A stretch of DNA of 64,000 bases, from contig NZ_JAEDAL010000009.1 of NCBI RefSeq assembly GCF_016093295.1, positions 1 through 64,000 on the forward strand, in the 5' to 3' direction. The DNA is from Inhella gelatinilytica (GTDB lineage Bacteria; Pseudomonadota; Gammaproteobacteria; Burkholderiales; Burkholderiaceae_C). Made by a program: the position numbers and the translations under genes. The notes under the pieces are model-generated. The model saw only the letters and a list, made by a program, of their open reading frames with translations. It was not told the DNA's origin and made no database searches. This document shows positions 15,669-24,247 of the stretch, piece after piece; position 1 is the stretch's first letter; the number at the start of each line of letters is the position of its first letter.

Positions 15669-16490
15669 ATGGACATTCGCAAACTACAACGGGCCATCGT
15701 GGACGGCCTGGAAGACGTCAAAGCCCAGCGCATTGAGATCTTCAATACCGAGCACTTGAGCCCGCTGTTCGAGCGCGTGATCATCGCCAGCGGCACCAGC
15801 AATCGCCAGACCAAGGCCCTGGCCAGCAGCGTGCGTGAATCGGTCAAAGGCGCCGGGTTTGAGGTGCTGCGCACCGAGGGCGAGGACAACGGGGAATGGA
15901 TCATCGTGGACTGCGGCGCGGCCGTGGTGCATGTGATGCAGCCGCAGATTCGCGACTACTACCACCTCGAAGAAATCTGGGGCGAAAAGCCGGTCAAGAT
16001 GAAGATCGGTGCGGTCAAGGGCTTGGTGAAGGCCAGCGAAGACGCGGGCGCCAAGGCGCCCGCGAAAAAGGCACCCGCCAAGAAGGCTGCGACCTCACGC
16101 CGTTCGGGCAGCGCCGCTGAAGCGCTGAAGAACGAAGCGGTCGCTTTGCCCAAGACGCGCGCCGAAAAGGCTTTGGGCATGCCGGCCAAAAAGGCCGCCG
16201 TCAAACGCGCCAGCCCAGCCAAAGGCGATGGCGAGTTGACGCCGACCCGCAAGTCGCCAGCCCGCAAGGTCGCCGCCAAGACCGCGACCCCCGTGAAGGT
16301 GGTCAAAGTGGGCGAGACCTCGGCCAAGAAGGCATCCCCTGCGGCCAAGAAGGCCGCGCCCGCCAAGAAAGCGGCACCGGCCAAGAAGGCCGCCCCCGTG
16401 AAGAAAGCGGCGCCCGCCAAAAAGGCCGCACCGGCCAAACGCATTGGCGTGGCAGCCAAAAAGGCCCCAGCGAAGAAGGCCGTCAAGTAA
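15669..16490 (+). CDS. rsfS: Ribosomal silencing factor RsfS with long Lys/Ala/Pro-rich C-terminal tail
   Basis: Residues 1 to about 120 form the RsfS/Iojap domain (KAQRIEIFNTEHLSPLFERV, WIIVDCGAAVVHVMQP, YYHLEEIW), which binds ribosomal protein L14 and blocks subunit joining. The remaining ~150 residues are a low-complexity basic tail of AKKA/PAKKAAP units resembling bacterial histone-H1-like tails. Typical RsfS is 105-140 residues, so this is an extended form. The reading frame is continuous and the stop abuts the rlmH start. Confidence 0.93.
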   Translation: MDIRKLQRAIVDGLEDVKAQRIEIFNTEHLSPLFERVIIASGTSNRQTKALASSVRESVKGAGFEVLRTEGEDNGEWIIVDCGAAVVHVMQPQIRDYYHLEEIWGEKPVKMKIGAVKGLVKASEDAGAKAPAKKAPAKKAATSRRSGSAAEALKNEAVALPKTRAEKALGMPAKKAAVKRASPAKGDGELTPTRKSPARKVAAKTATPVKVVKVGETSAKKASPAAKKAAPAKKAAPAKKAAPVKKAAPAKKAAPAKRIGVAAKKAPAKKAVK

Positions 16491-16961
16491 GTGCAGTTGC
16501 TATTGTTGGCGGTGGGTCAGCGTCTGCCCGCCTGGGCGGACGAGGCCACTGCCGACTTCGCCAAACGCTTTCCGCCGGATTTGCCTTTCACGCTCAAGAC
16601 CGTGAAGGCGGAGCCGCGCACGACGGGCAAGACTGCGGCGCAAATGATGGCGGCCGAAGCGCTGCGCTTGCAAGAAGCCACGCCCAAAGGGGCGCGCCGG
16701 GTGGTCTTGGACGAGCGCGGTGAACGGCTAACCAGCGTGCAGTGGGCCCAGCGACTGGACCAGTGGAAGCTGGACGGCCGGGATGTCGTGCTCTACATGG
16801 GGGGGCCGGACGGCTTGGACCCTGCGTTGCGGCAGTCTGCGGATGAGCGGCTCCGCTTGTCGGACTTGACGCTGCCCCATGCGCTGGCTCGTGTGCTCCT
16901 GGTCGAAGGCTTGTATCGGGCTTGGTCCATCACGGCCGGTCACCCCTATCACCGCGAATGA
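16491..16961 (+). CDS. rlmH: 23S rRNA (pseudouridine1915-N3)-methyltransferase
   Basis: This 156-residue SPOUT methyltransferase modifies pseudouridine 1915 of 23S rRNA. It starts at GTG 16491 immediately after the rsfS stop. The SAM-binding knot region is shown by YMGGPDGLDP and LSDLTLPHALARVLLVEGLYRAW, and the C-terminus ends in the invariant-type HPYHRE. Its stop overlaps the maf start (ATGA). Confidence 0.96.
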   Translation: MQLLLLAVGQRLPAWADEATADFAKRFPPDLPFTLKTVKAEPRTTGKTAAQMMAAEALRLQEATPKGARRVVLDERGERLTSVQWAQRLDQWKLDGRDVVLYMGGPDGLDPALRQSADERLRLSDLTLPHALARVLLVEGLYRAWSITAGHPYHRE

Positions 16962-17572
16962 AATCTAGCCTCTTTTTGGCGTCTCAGAGCCCGCGCCGCA
17001 GCCAACTGCTGACTCAGTTGGGCGTGGCGCACGAATTGCTGTTGCCCGGCCCCGAGGAAGACGCTGAAGCTCTGGAGACCCAGTTGGCCGGAGAAGGCCC
17101 CGATGCCTATGTGGCCCGGGTCACCACCAACAAGCTGTGGGCGGCGCTCGAGCGTCGCCAGCAGCGGGACCTTCCCGAGCGGCCGGTGCTTTGCTCCGAT
17201 ACCACCGTTGCGTTGGGGAATGACATCCTGGGCAAGCCCGCCGATGACGCTGACGCGCTGATGATGTTGCAGCGCTTGTCGGGGCAGACGCACCGTGTGC
17301 TCACGGCCGTGAGCCTTGCGTGGTGGGAGGCTGACACGCGGCGTGAAGCCCAGTTGGTGAGTGTTTCGACCGTTCGATTTGCGCGGGTTCCCGACGCGGT
17401 GCTGCATCGCTACGTGGCCACCGGGGAGCCCCAGGGCAAGGCGGGTGCCTACGCCATCCAGAGCCAAATTGCGGGCTGGATCGAGCGGATTGAGGGCAGC
17501 TATTCGGGCATCATGGGTTTGCCTCTCTTTGAAACCGCGCAGTTGTTGCGCCAAGCCGGCTGGGATCTTTGA
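16958..17572 (+). CDS. maf: Maf-like nucleoside triphosphate pyrophosphatase
   Basis: This 204-residue protein hydrolyses non-canonical or modified nucleoside triphosphates to monophosphates. The N-terminal motif LFLASQSPRRSQLLTQLG and the catalytic-site block CSDTTVAL are present. The start ATG 16958 overlaps the rlmH stop. Whether it is dTTP/UTP-specific (YhdE-like) or m7GTP-specific (YceF-like) is not decided here. Confidence 0.92.
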   Translation: MKSSLFLASQSPRRSQLLTQLGVAHELLLPGPEEDAEALETQLAGEGPDAYVARVTTNKLWAALERRQQRDLPERPVLCSDTTVALGNDILGKPADDADALMMLQRLSGQTHRVLTAVSLAWWEADTRREAQLVSVSTVRFARVPDAVLHRYVATGEPQGKAGAYAIQSQIAGWIERIEGSYSGIMGLPLFETAQLLRQAGWDL

Positions 17573-17600
17573 TCTTTCATCGCCGGGCTGGAGTTCCACC

Positions 17601-19064
17601 GTGACCGAAGACATCCTGATCAATTGGTCCCCTCAAGAAACGCGGGTGGCGCTGGTAGAAAACGGCGCCGTGCAGGAATTGCATCTGGAGCGCACGCTGG
17701 AGCGGGGCTTGGTCGGCAATCTGTACCAAGGCAAAGTGGCCCGGGTATTGCCCGGCATGCAGTCGGCGTTTATCGACATCGGTTTGGAACGTGCGGCGTT
17801 TCTGCACGTCGCGGACTTGCACACGGCGGCGCCCCGGGGTGAAACCCCCATTCCCATCGAGAAGCTGCTCTTTGAGGGGCAGGCGCTGATGGTCCAGGTG
17901 ATTAAGGATCCCATCGGTACCAAAGGGGCTCGGCTGTCCAGTCAAGTCTCCATCGCGGGGCGGATGCTGGTCTATTTGCCGCAAGACGATCACATCGGCA
18001 TCAGTCAAAAGATTGGCTCGCCCGAAACGCGGGAGGCGCTGCGCCAGCGCATGGTGGCGCTCGTGGGCACCCGCGACACCGGGGGCGGCGGCGGTTTCAT
18101 CCTGCGCACCAATGCCGAGGACGCGAGCGATGCCGAGCTCGCGGCGGACATCGCGTACTTGCGCAAGACTTGGAACACGGTGCGCGAGCGGGCGCTCAAG
18201 TCGCCCCCGGGCACCTTGCTGCATGAAGACTTGAACTTGGTACAGCGCGTGCTGCGCGATTTGTGCAGTGAACGCACGACGAAAGTGCGCATCGACAGCC
18301 GCCTGCAGTACGAGGCGCTGCAGGCTTTTGGCCAGCAGTACATGCCAGGCTTGGTGGGCAAGCTGGAGCACTACAGCGGCGAGCGCCCCATCTTCGATCT
18401 CTACAGCATCGACGAGGAATTGCAGCGCGCGTTGGCCCGTCGCGTGGAGCTCAAGAGCGGGGGGTATCTGGTCTTTGACCAAACCGAAGCCATGACCACT
18501 ATTGACGTCAATACCGGCGCCTTTGTGGGCGCCCGGAACTTTGACGACACCATCTTCAAGACCAACCTCGAAGCTGCAGGCGCCATCGCCCGCCAATTGC
18601 GCCTGCGGAACCTCGGGGGCATCGTCATCGTGGACTTCATCGACATGGGGCGGGAAGACCATCGCGAAGCCGTGCTGGCCGAGTTGCGCAAACACTTGGT
18701 GCGTGACAAAACGCGGGTGGCGGTCGGCGGCTTCACCCCGCTGGGCTTGCTGGAACTCACGCGCAAGCGCACCCGCGAGTCACTGGCGCGCATGCTGTGT
18801 GAACCGTGCCCCACCTGCCAAGGGCGCGGCATGGTGAAAACCGCCCGCACGGTCTGCTACGAGATCCTGCGCGAAATCCTGCGCGAAGCCCGCCAGTTCT
18901 CGGCCAAGGAGCTGCGCGTGGTCGCCAGCGCCGACGTGGTGGAGATGCTGCTCGACGAAGAAAGCCAGCACCTCGCCGGCCTCTCCGACTTCATCGGCCG
19001 CCCGATTTCACTCACCGCCGAGCCGGGCAACCAGACCGAGCATTACGACATCGTGTTGTTGTGA
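17601..19064 (+). CDS. rng: Ribonuclease G
   Basis: This 487-residue endoribonuclease, a short relative of RNase E, processes the 5' end of 16S rRNA and some mRNAs. GTG 17601 gives the family N-terminus TEDILINWSPQETRVAL. An S1 domain (about 35-125) precedes the catalytic region with TTIDVNTGAFVG and GGIVIVDFIDM, which carry the metal-binding aspartates, and the zinc-link CPTCQGRG. It lacks the long C-terminal scaffold of RNase E. Confidence 0.95.
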   Translation: MTEDILINWSPQETRVALVENGAVQELHLERTLERGLVGNLYQGKVARVLPGMQSAFIDIGLERAAFLHVADLHTAAPRGETPIPIEKLLFEGQALMVQVIKDPIGTKGARLSSQVSIAGRMLVYLPQDDHIGISQKIGSPETREALRQRMVALVGTRDTGGGGGFILRTNAEDASDAELAADIAYLRKTWNTVRERALKSPPGTLLHEDLNLVQRVLRDLCSERTTKVRIDSRLQYEALQAFGQQYMPGLVGKLEHYSGERPIFDLYSIDEELQRALARRVELKSGGYLVFDQTEAMTTIDVNTGAFVGARNFDDTIFKTNLEAAGAIARQLRLRNLGGIVIVDFIDMGREDHREAVLAELRKHLVRDKTRVAVGGFTPLGLLELTRKRTRESLARMLCEPCPTCQGRGMVKTARTVCYEILREILREARQFSAKELRVVASADVVEMLLDEESQHLAGLSDFIGRPISLTAEPGNQTEHYDIVLL

Positions 19065-19326
19065 GGGTGGGGTGGTGGCGTTTGAAGCCTGCTGGCCCCG
19101 TCTTCGATGCTCCCAAACGCTGGCATAGTGACCCAAGGTCAGGCAGATCCCATTGCACAGAGGTGTTGTGCGGCGAATGCATTGGGGCGCCAATTTGGAC
19201 TGTGTAAAGATGCAGTCGATGTGTGGGAACTCGATGTGTGACAAGCACTTGCAGATGAGATGCAGGACCGCATTACGCGGCATGGTGTGTTAATACGCAG
19301 TCTCCCCGTAACAGGTTAGGGAGCAA
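19065..19326. other. Intergenic region between rng and the solo cassette
   Basis: No credible gene is seen. It holds a short direct repeat, TCGATGTGTG at 19216-19225 and 19231-19240. GTTAGGG at 19315-19321, six bases before the next start codon, resembles an attC right core but ends in G rather than a pyrimidine. Confidence 0.4.
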
Positions 19327-19782
19327 ATGACCGAATACGAGCAGAACATTCACACGCACATCGAGAAATGCGGATGCAGCGTGACGTCCGTGTTTGATCC
19401 AGATGGAGACGAGCCGCCCTTCTCGTACTCCATCGGGATTGCGCAATCTAGCCAAGCACCAGAGCTAATTGTTGTGGGGCTAAAGCCAGAAATTTCTCAT
19501 TGGCTTGTGAATGAGTACAACCGCAGAGTGCGAGCTGGAGAGAGGTTTTCGCCTGGAGTCTTGTACGCAGACTTTCTAGAAGGCTTTGAGGTCCAATTTG
19601 GGCTCGTCGACCGCCAGCACCGTGCGGAGTACATGCGTTCAGCCTCGTGGCTGTATGGTGGGCCGGATTTCGAAGCGTTGCAAATGCTCTGGCCAAGTAC
19701 TAGCGGTGTATGGCCCTGGGATTCTGAGGCAAGTGAGTGGTTTCGAGCCAATCAACCTTTGCTTGGACCGCTATGTTCCTAA
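19327..19782 (+). CDS. DUF4262 domain-containing protein (probable solo gene cassette)
   Basis: This 151-residue protein has DUF4262 features: an N-terminal VFDPDGDEPPFSYSIGI block, PELIVVGL and a C-terminal aromatic-rich end. The family is of unknown function and common on plasmids and in integron cassettes. It is framed by GTTAGGG (19315) and an attC-like palindrome starting four bases after its stop. Its GC content is lower than that of the flanking rng and ispD. I infer a single cassette inserted into a core gene cluster. Confidence 0.75.
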   Translation: MTEYEQNIHTHIEKCGCSVTSVFDPDGDEPPFSYSIGIAQSSQAPELIVVGLKPEISHWLVNEYNRRVRAGERFSPGVLYADFLEGFEVQFGLVDRQHRAEYMRSASWLYGGPDFEALQMLWPSTSGVWPWDSEASEWFRANQPLLGPLCS

Positions 19783-19785
19783 AGC

Positions 19786-19856
19786 GCCCTAACCGGTCGC
19801 TCGAGCCGATTCGCGTCGGCAGTCCGCCGCTCGCGGCTCAGCCTCAACGTTGAGGC
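19786..19856 (+). other. attC-like site after the DUF4262 gene
   Basis: The left box GCCCTAAC (19786-19793) and right box GTTGAGGC (19849-19856) enclose palindromic arms such as GCTCGAGCCGA, GTCGGC and GCGGCTCAGC. The right box fits GTTRRR but has G in place of the last pyrimidine. No integrase or second cassette is present nearby. Confidence 0.5.
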
Positions 19857-19959
19857 TGGGTGAGGGTCCGCGCTGGGTCCGCAGTTCGTCGCCTTGAACC
19901 GACCGCATCTGTTTGCAGGCTACGCGTGCTGGATGTAGGCCTCTTCCTAAAATTCCCCT

Positions 19960-20682
19960 GTGATTCCGAACTCGACTCCAAGTCCCCCCCGCTGTTTTGC
20001 CCTGGTCCCCGCCGCCGGTGTGGGGGAGCGGGCCGCCCAGGGGCGGCCCAAGCAGTACGTGGAGCTGGTGGGGCGCACGGTGGTGGCGCACTCGGCGGAT
20101 GCCCTGATGCAGGTGCCGGCCTTGGCCGCCGTGCTGGTGGTGCTGGCGCCGCAGGATGGGGCCTTTGAGGCGGCCGCGCCCATGTTTGTGGGGCCGCGCG
20201 CCTGGGTCGCGCGCTGTGGCGGGGCGACGCGGGCGGACACCGTGGCAGCGGGCTTGCAGGCGCTGCGGGAGCGCGGCGCGCGGGACGAGGATTGGGTGCT
20301 GGTGCACGACGCGGCGCGCTGTTTGCTGCGGCCCGAGTGGGTGCAGAACCTGATCGAGGCGTGTGTGGACGATGCGGTGGGGGGCTTGCTGGCGATGCCG
20401 GTGGCGGACACGCTCAAGCACGGCCCCGGTCAGCGCGCGCAGCGCACCGTGGACCGGCGCGATGCGTGGGCCGCGCAGACGCCGCAGATGTTTCGGCTCG
20501 GCCTGCTCGAGCGAGCCTTGCGCGAGGCTAAAACCCAGGGTGTGGTGGTGACGGACGAGGCCAGTGCTATCGAAGCGCTGGGCTTGCGGCCCCTGCTGGT
20601 GCCCTGCTCAATGGAAAACCTGAAAGTGACGCTGCCGCAAGACTTTGCGCTGGCGGAGCGATTGCTGAGGAGCCGCGCATGA
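19960..20682 (+). CDS. ispD: 2-C-methyl-D-erythritol 4-phosphate cytidylyltransferase
   Basis: This 240-residue enzyme of the MEP isoprenoid pathway starts at GTG 19960. CTP-binding block [19 protein letters not shown] and the downstream [13 protein letters not shown] are characteristic. The end overlaps the ispF start (GCATGA), and the two encode non-consecutive steps of the same pathway, as in many proteobacteria. Confidence 0.95.
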   Translation: MIPNSTPSPPRCFALVPAAGVGERAAQGRPKQYVELVGRTVVAHSADALMQVPALAAVLVVLAPQDGAFEAAAPMFVGPRAWVARCGGATRADTVAAGLQALRERGARDEDWVLVHDAARCLLRPEWVQNLIEACVDDAVGGLLAMPVADTLKHGPGQRAQRTVDRRDAWAAQTPQMFRLGLLERALREAKTQGVVVTDEASAIEALGLRPLLVPCSMENLKVTLPQDFALAERLLRSRA

Positions 20683-21164
20683 CGCTGCCGAAACTACGGG
20701 TGGGCGAGGGCTGGGATGTGCACCAGCTGGTAGAAGGGCGCCCCTTGATCTTGGGCGGCGTGACCATTCCCCACAGCCATGGGCTCCTGGGGCATTCGGA
20801 CGCCGACGCGCTGGCGCATGCCATCACCGACGCGCTGCTGGGCGCTGCGGGGCTGGGGGACATCGGGCACCATTTCCCCGACACCGATGAGGCGTTCAAG
20901 GGCGCGGACTCCATGGCCTTGTTGGCCGAGGCCGCCCGGCGTGTTCGCGCCGAAGGCTGGCAGATCGTGAACGTAGACAGCACCGTTGTCGCTCAAGCGC
21001 CGAAGCTGGCACCGCATATCGAAGCGATGCGTCAGCGGTTGGCGGCTGTGCTGAGCCTGGAGCCGCAGGCGGTGAACGTGAAGGCCAAGACGGCGGAGCA
21101 CCTGGGGCCGGTGGGTGAAAAGCGAGCCATTGAGGCGCGGGCCATCTGCCTTCTCACGGGCTGA
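20679..21164 (+). CDS. ispF: 2-C-methyl-D-erythritol 2,4-cyclodiphosphate synthase
   Basis: This 161-residue trimeric metal enzyme converts CDP-ME-2-phosphate to MEcPP. Its motifs are [21 protein letters not shown] (Asp/His metal ligands), [25 protein letters not shown] and [11 protein letters not shown]. It is the last gene of the ispDF pair and converges with the histidine kinase gene. Confidence 0.96.
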   Translation: MTLPKLRVGEGWDVHQLVEGRPLILGGVTIPHSHGLLGHSDADALAHAITDALLGAAGLGDIGHHFPDTDEAFKGADSMALLAEAARRVRAEGWQIVNVDSTVVAQAPKLAPHIEAMRQRLAAVLSLEPQAVNVKAKTAEHLGPVGEKRAIEARAICLLTG

Positions 21165-21193
21165 TCCCAGCGGCATCACCGGCCCGAAACGGC

Positions 21194-22522
21194 TCAGTTG
21201 GCGCGACGAAAGCGGATCTTGGTCTGCAGCCCGCCCCCGTCTGCATTGCTGATTTCCAATTGGGCCCCCATGCGGGCGAGCGACTTTTCGACGATGGCCA
21301 GCCCCAGCCCGGAGCCGCTGGCTGCGGTGCGGGCACGGTCCCCGCGGTAGAAGGGTTTGGTGAGCTCCGGCAGGCTGTCGCGGGGGACGCCCGGGCCATG
21401 GTCACGAACCTGGAGCAGCACTTCCGCACCCTGCGCCAGCGCGCTGACGTGAACGTCCGCGGCTTCTCCCGGGGCGTGGCCATAGCGGCGAGCGTTTTCG
21501 AACAGGTTTTGCAGCACGCGGGCCAGCTCGGTGGGGTCGCCGCGAACCAACAAATCAGGCGCCACGCGGTTGTGGATGCGGATCTGTTTCGCATCCCGAA
21601 AGGCCAGGGCTTCGCGGGCCACGGCGTCCGACAGCGCCAGGGCCTGATCCGTTCGCTCGCCCGGACGGGCGTAGTCCATGAACTTGCCAATGACCGCATC
21701 GAGCTGATCGATGTCTTGGGCCATGGCCTGCTTGGCGGCTTCATCGTTCACGCTCATTTCGAGCTCCAGCCGCAACCGCGCCAGGGGCGTTCGCAAGTCG
21801 TGCGAGATGCCCGCCATCATGATCGAGCGGTCTTGCTCCAGCTTGGCAAGCACTTGGGCCATGCGGTTGAAGCCGCGGTTCACCTCGCGAATCTCGCTGG
21901 TGAGCGTGTGTTCATCCAGGCGAGAGTCGTACTCGCCCTCTTTGATTCGGTGCGCCGCGACAGAAAGCGCCCGCAGCGGCCGGTTGATCAACCCGGCAAT
22001 CAAGGCCGAGCCCAATAAGGTGGCGCCGGCCACGATCATGAGCCACCAGATTCGGGGGGCGGGCAGGCTGGCGCTGGGTTCCTGGGCGGCCCGCAGCCAA
22101 AAGGCATCTCGCCCCGCCTGAAATCGAACCCACAAACCGGCCTCACCGTTCACGCTGCGGGCGACGAAGGTTTCCGAGCCCAGCCGCCGAATCAGGGCCG
22201 AGGCGATTTGTCGCTCGAAGGGCGAGTGGTCGTAGCTCTGCCACTCGTCCCGCAGCTCGGCCACACGCACTTTGACGGCAGCGCCTTGCTCCAGCGACTT
22301 GATGAGTATGACGCGTTCGATGGCCTCCACGTGTCCCAGCGCCGCTTGGGACAGCAAGACCAGGTCCCCCAACTGCTGAGCGGCTTGGAGTGCCCGGGGC
22401 TCGGCTTCCAGGGCGCGGAAGGTGGTCAACCAACCCAGCCCGGCACCGGCGAGCAGCAGGGCCAGCCAGGCGAACGTGCGCCAGAACAGGTTCAGGCCGA
22501 CCAGCCGTTTGATCATCTGCAA
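21194..22522 (-). CDS. EnvZ/RisS-type sensor histidine kinase
   Basis: This 442-residue protein has an N-terminal membrane segment (about 10-30), a periplasmic domain and a second segment (about 155-178). HAMP follows (LINRPLRALSVAAHRI), then a dimerisation domain with His in GISHDLRTPLARLRLE. The ATPase domain carries VLQNLFENARRYGH, DHGPGVP and GSGLGLAIVEK. It lies 15 bases after its response regulator, and the pair corresponds to OmpR-EnvZ / RisA-RisS of betaproteobacteria. Confidence 0.9.
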   Translation of the reverse strand: MQMIKRLVGLNLFWRTFAWLALLLAGAGLGWLTTFRALEAEPRALQAAQQLGDLVLLSQAALGHVEAIERVILIKSLEQGAAVKVRVAELRDEWQSYDHSPFERQIASALIRRLGSETFVARSVNGEAGLWVRFQAGRDAFWLRAAQEPSASLPAPRIWWLMIVAGATLLGSALIAGLINRPLRALSVAAHRIKEGEYDSRLDEHTLTSEIREVNRGFNRMAQVLAKLEQDRSIMMAGISHDLRTPLARLRLELEMSVNDEAAKQAMAQDIDQLDAVIGKFMDYARPGERTDQALALSDAVAREALAFRDAKQIRIHNRVAPDLLVRGDPTELARVLQNLFENARRYGHAPGEAADVHVSALAQGAEVLLQVRDHGPGVPRDSLPELTKPFYRGDRARTAASGSGLGLAIVEKSLARMGAQLEISNADGGGLQTKIRFRRAN

Positions 22523-22537
22523 GGTCCGTGAGGGCGG

Positions 22538-23296
22538 TTACGGCGTGGCGGGAGCCGACCCTTCAGCGCCATCCGGCACAAAGACGTAGCCCAGACCCCA
22601 AACGGTCTGGATGTAACGCGGACTGGCGGCATCGGATTCGATCATTTTGCGCAGCCGGGACACCTGAACGTCCAGGCTGCGGTCATAGGGCTCGAATTCT
22701 CGGCCGCGAGTGAGTTGGGCCAAGCGCTCGCGGCTCATCGGGGTCCGGGGGTGGCGAACCAAAGCCTTGAGCATGGCGAACTCACCGGTCGTGAGCGGCA
22801 GTTCTTGGCCGTCGCGGCTCAAGCGGCGGGCGGCGATGTCAAACCGGAAGGGGCCAAAGGCCACCGTCTCGGCTTCGCGTGAGGGTCCGCCGGGCGCTTC
22901 GGGGCCGGGCGAGCGCCGCAGCACCGCGTGAATGCGGGCGAGCAGTTCGCGGGGGTTGAAGGGCTTGGCCAGGTAGTCGTCCGCCCCCACTTCCAGCCCA
23001 ACGATGCGGTCCACGTCTTCGCCTTTGGCCGTGAGCATCACGATCGGCGTGGCATTGCCCGCACCGCGCAGGCGCCGGCAAATCGACAAGCCGTCTTCGC
23101 CCGGCATCATCAGGTCCAGCACGATCAAGTCCAGGGTTTCGCGGCCAATCAGCCGTGTGAGTGCCGCCCCATCCTCTGCGGGGTAGACCTCAAACCCCTC
23201 TTGCGTCAGGTAGCGCCTGAGCAGATCGCGGATGCGGGCATCGTCGTCAACCACAGCAATGCGCTGAACACGGGGCGAGGCGTAAGAGGCAGTCAT
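22538..23296 (-). CDS. ompR: OmpR/RisA-family response regulator
   Basis: The N-terminal receiver shows VVDDDARIRDLL, phospho-acceptor Asp in LIVLDLMMPGEDG and Lys in YLAKPFNPREL. The C-terminal winged helix (RLAQLTRGREFEPYDRSLDVQVSRLRKMIE) is close to OmpR. It has 252 residues and is the first gene of the two-component operon. Upstream repeats containing TGTAACA on the coding strand suggest autoregulation. Confidence 0.88.
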   Translation of the reverse strand: MTASYASPRVQRIAVVDDDARIRDLLRRYLTQEGFEVYPAEDGAALTRLIGRETLDLIVLDLMMPGEDGLSICRRLRGAGNATPIVMLTAKGEDVDRIVGLEVGADDYLAKPFNPRELLARIHAVLRRSPGPEAPGGPSREAETVAFGPFRFDIAARRLSRDGQELPLTTGEFAMLKALVRHPRTPMSRERLAQLTRGREFEPYDRSLDVQVSRLRKMIESDAASPRYIQTVWGLGYVFVPDGAEGSAPATP

Positions 23297-23357
23297 GGCG
23301 GGGCTCCAGGCGGCTGAACAACCAGCAGGGGTCGATTTTGAAAGCGCCGGCTCGCCC

Positions 23358-23411
23358 CTTGTTACAAATTCACAGCGCTGGCGACGCTTCGTCGCACACT
23401 TGTTACAAATT
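23358..23411. promoter_or_regulatory. Paired 13-bp repeats upstream of ompR, probable OmpR boxes
   Basis: CTTGTTACAAATT occurs exactly at 23358-23370 and 23399-23411, 41 bp apart (about four helical turns), 60-115 bp upstream of the ompR start on the minus strand. The complement, AATTTGTAACAAG, contains TGTAACA, which resembles the GTAACA half-site known for OmpR in enterobacteria. Confidence 0.5.
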
Positions 23412-23433
23412 GGTGCGGCGTTCGGTCATCGGG

Positions 23434-24204
23434 TTACTGGGCCGTCCACCCGCCATCCATGCCCCAGGCTTGCCCGCGCACATTCTTTGCCGCCTCACTG
23501 CACAGGAAGACCGCCAGTGCTCCCAATTGATCAGGGGTGGTGAAAGCCAGGGAGGGCTGCTTCTCACCCAAGAGGCGCCGCGTCGCCTCTTCTCCATCGA
23601 CGCCGTCAGCTTGGGCGCGGGCGTCCACCTGCTTCTGCACCAAGGGGGTGAGGACCCAGCCCGGGCAAATGGCGTTCACGGTGACACCCGTGGTGGCCGT
23701 CTCCAAGGCCGCGACCTTGGTGAGACCCACCAGCCCATGCTTGGCCGCCACATAAGCACTCTTGTTGACCGAGGCCACTTGGCCGTGAACCGACGCGATG
23801 TTGATCACACGCCCCCAGTTCCGGGCCAACATGCCGGGCAGGGCGGCGCGCAAGGTGTGAAAGGCGCTGCTCAAGTTGATGGCCAAGATGGCATCCCAGC
23901 GCTCGGGGGGAAAGTCCTGAATCGGCGCCACGTGCTGGATGCCGGCGTTGTTCACCAGGATGTCCAGGCCGCCGAACCGCGCCTCGGTGGCGCGAACCAA
24001 GTCCACGACTTCGTCGGGGCGACTCATGTCAGCGCCGTGGTAGTCGACTTCGACGCCCAAATGCCCCACAGCCGCTCGGGCCGCCTCCACGTCCCCAAAG
24101 CCATTGAGCATCACATTGGCACCTTCCTGGGCCAAGGCGAGAGCGAGCCCCAACCCAATGCCGCTCGTTGAGCCCGTGATCAGGGCGGTCTTGCCTTTCA
24201 ACAT
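23434..24204 (-). CDS. bdhA: 3-hydroxybutyrate dehydrogenase (SDR family)
   Basis: This 256-residue NAD-dependent SDR has the TGSTSGIG nucleotide-binding motif, NNAGIQH, and the catalytic Ser/Tyr/Lys seen as IASVHGQVASVNKSAYVAAKHG. Internal blocks QVDARAQADGV and LLGEKQPS are typical of 3-hydroxybutyrate dehydrogenases, which oxidise 3-hydroxybutyrate to acetoacetate. With PhaR in the same window, this fits an organism that stores polyhydroxybutyrate. Confidence 0.88.
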   Translation of the reverse strand: MLKGKTALITGSTSGIGLGLALALAQEGANVMLNGFGDVEAARAAVGHLGVEVDYHGADMSRPDEVVDLVRATEARFGGLDILVNNAGIQHVAPIQDFPPERWDAILAINLSSAFHTLRAALPGMLARNWGRVINIASVHGQVASVNKSAYVAAKHGLVGLTKVAALETATTGVTVNAICPGWVLTPLVQKQVDARAQADGVDGEEATRRLLGEKQPSLAFTTPDQLGALAVFLCSEAAKNVRGQAWGMDGGWTAQ

Positions 24205-24247
24205 CTGCTTTCCCTTAGGATGGTTCCGAGTCCACAGAGGATAGCCA

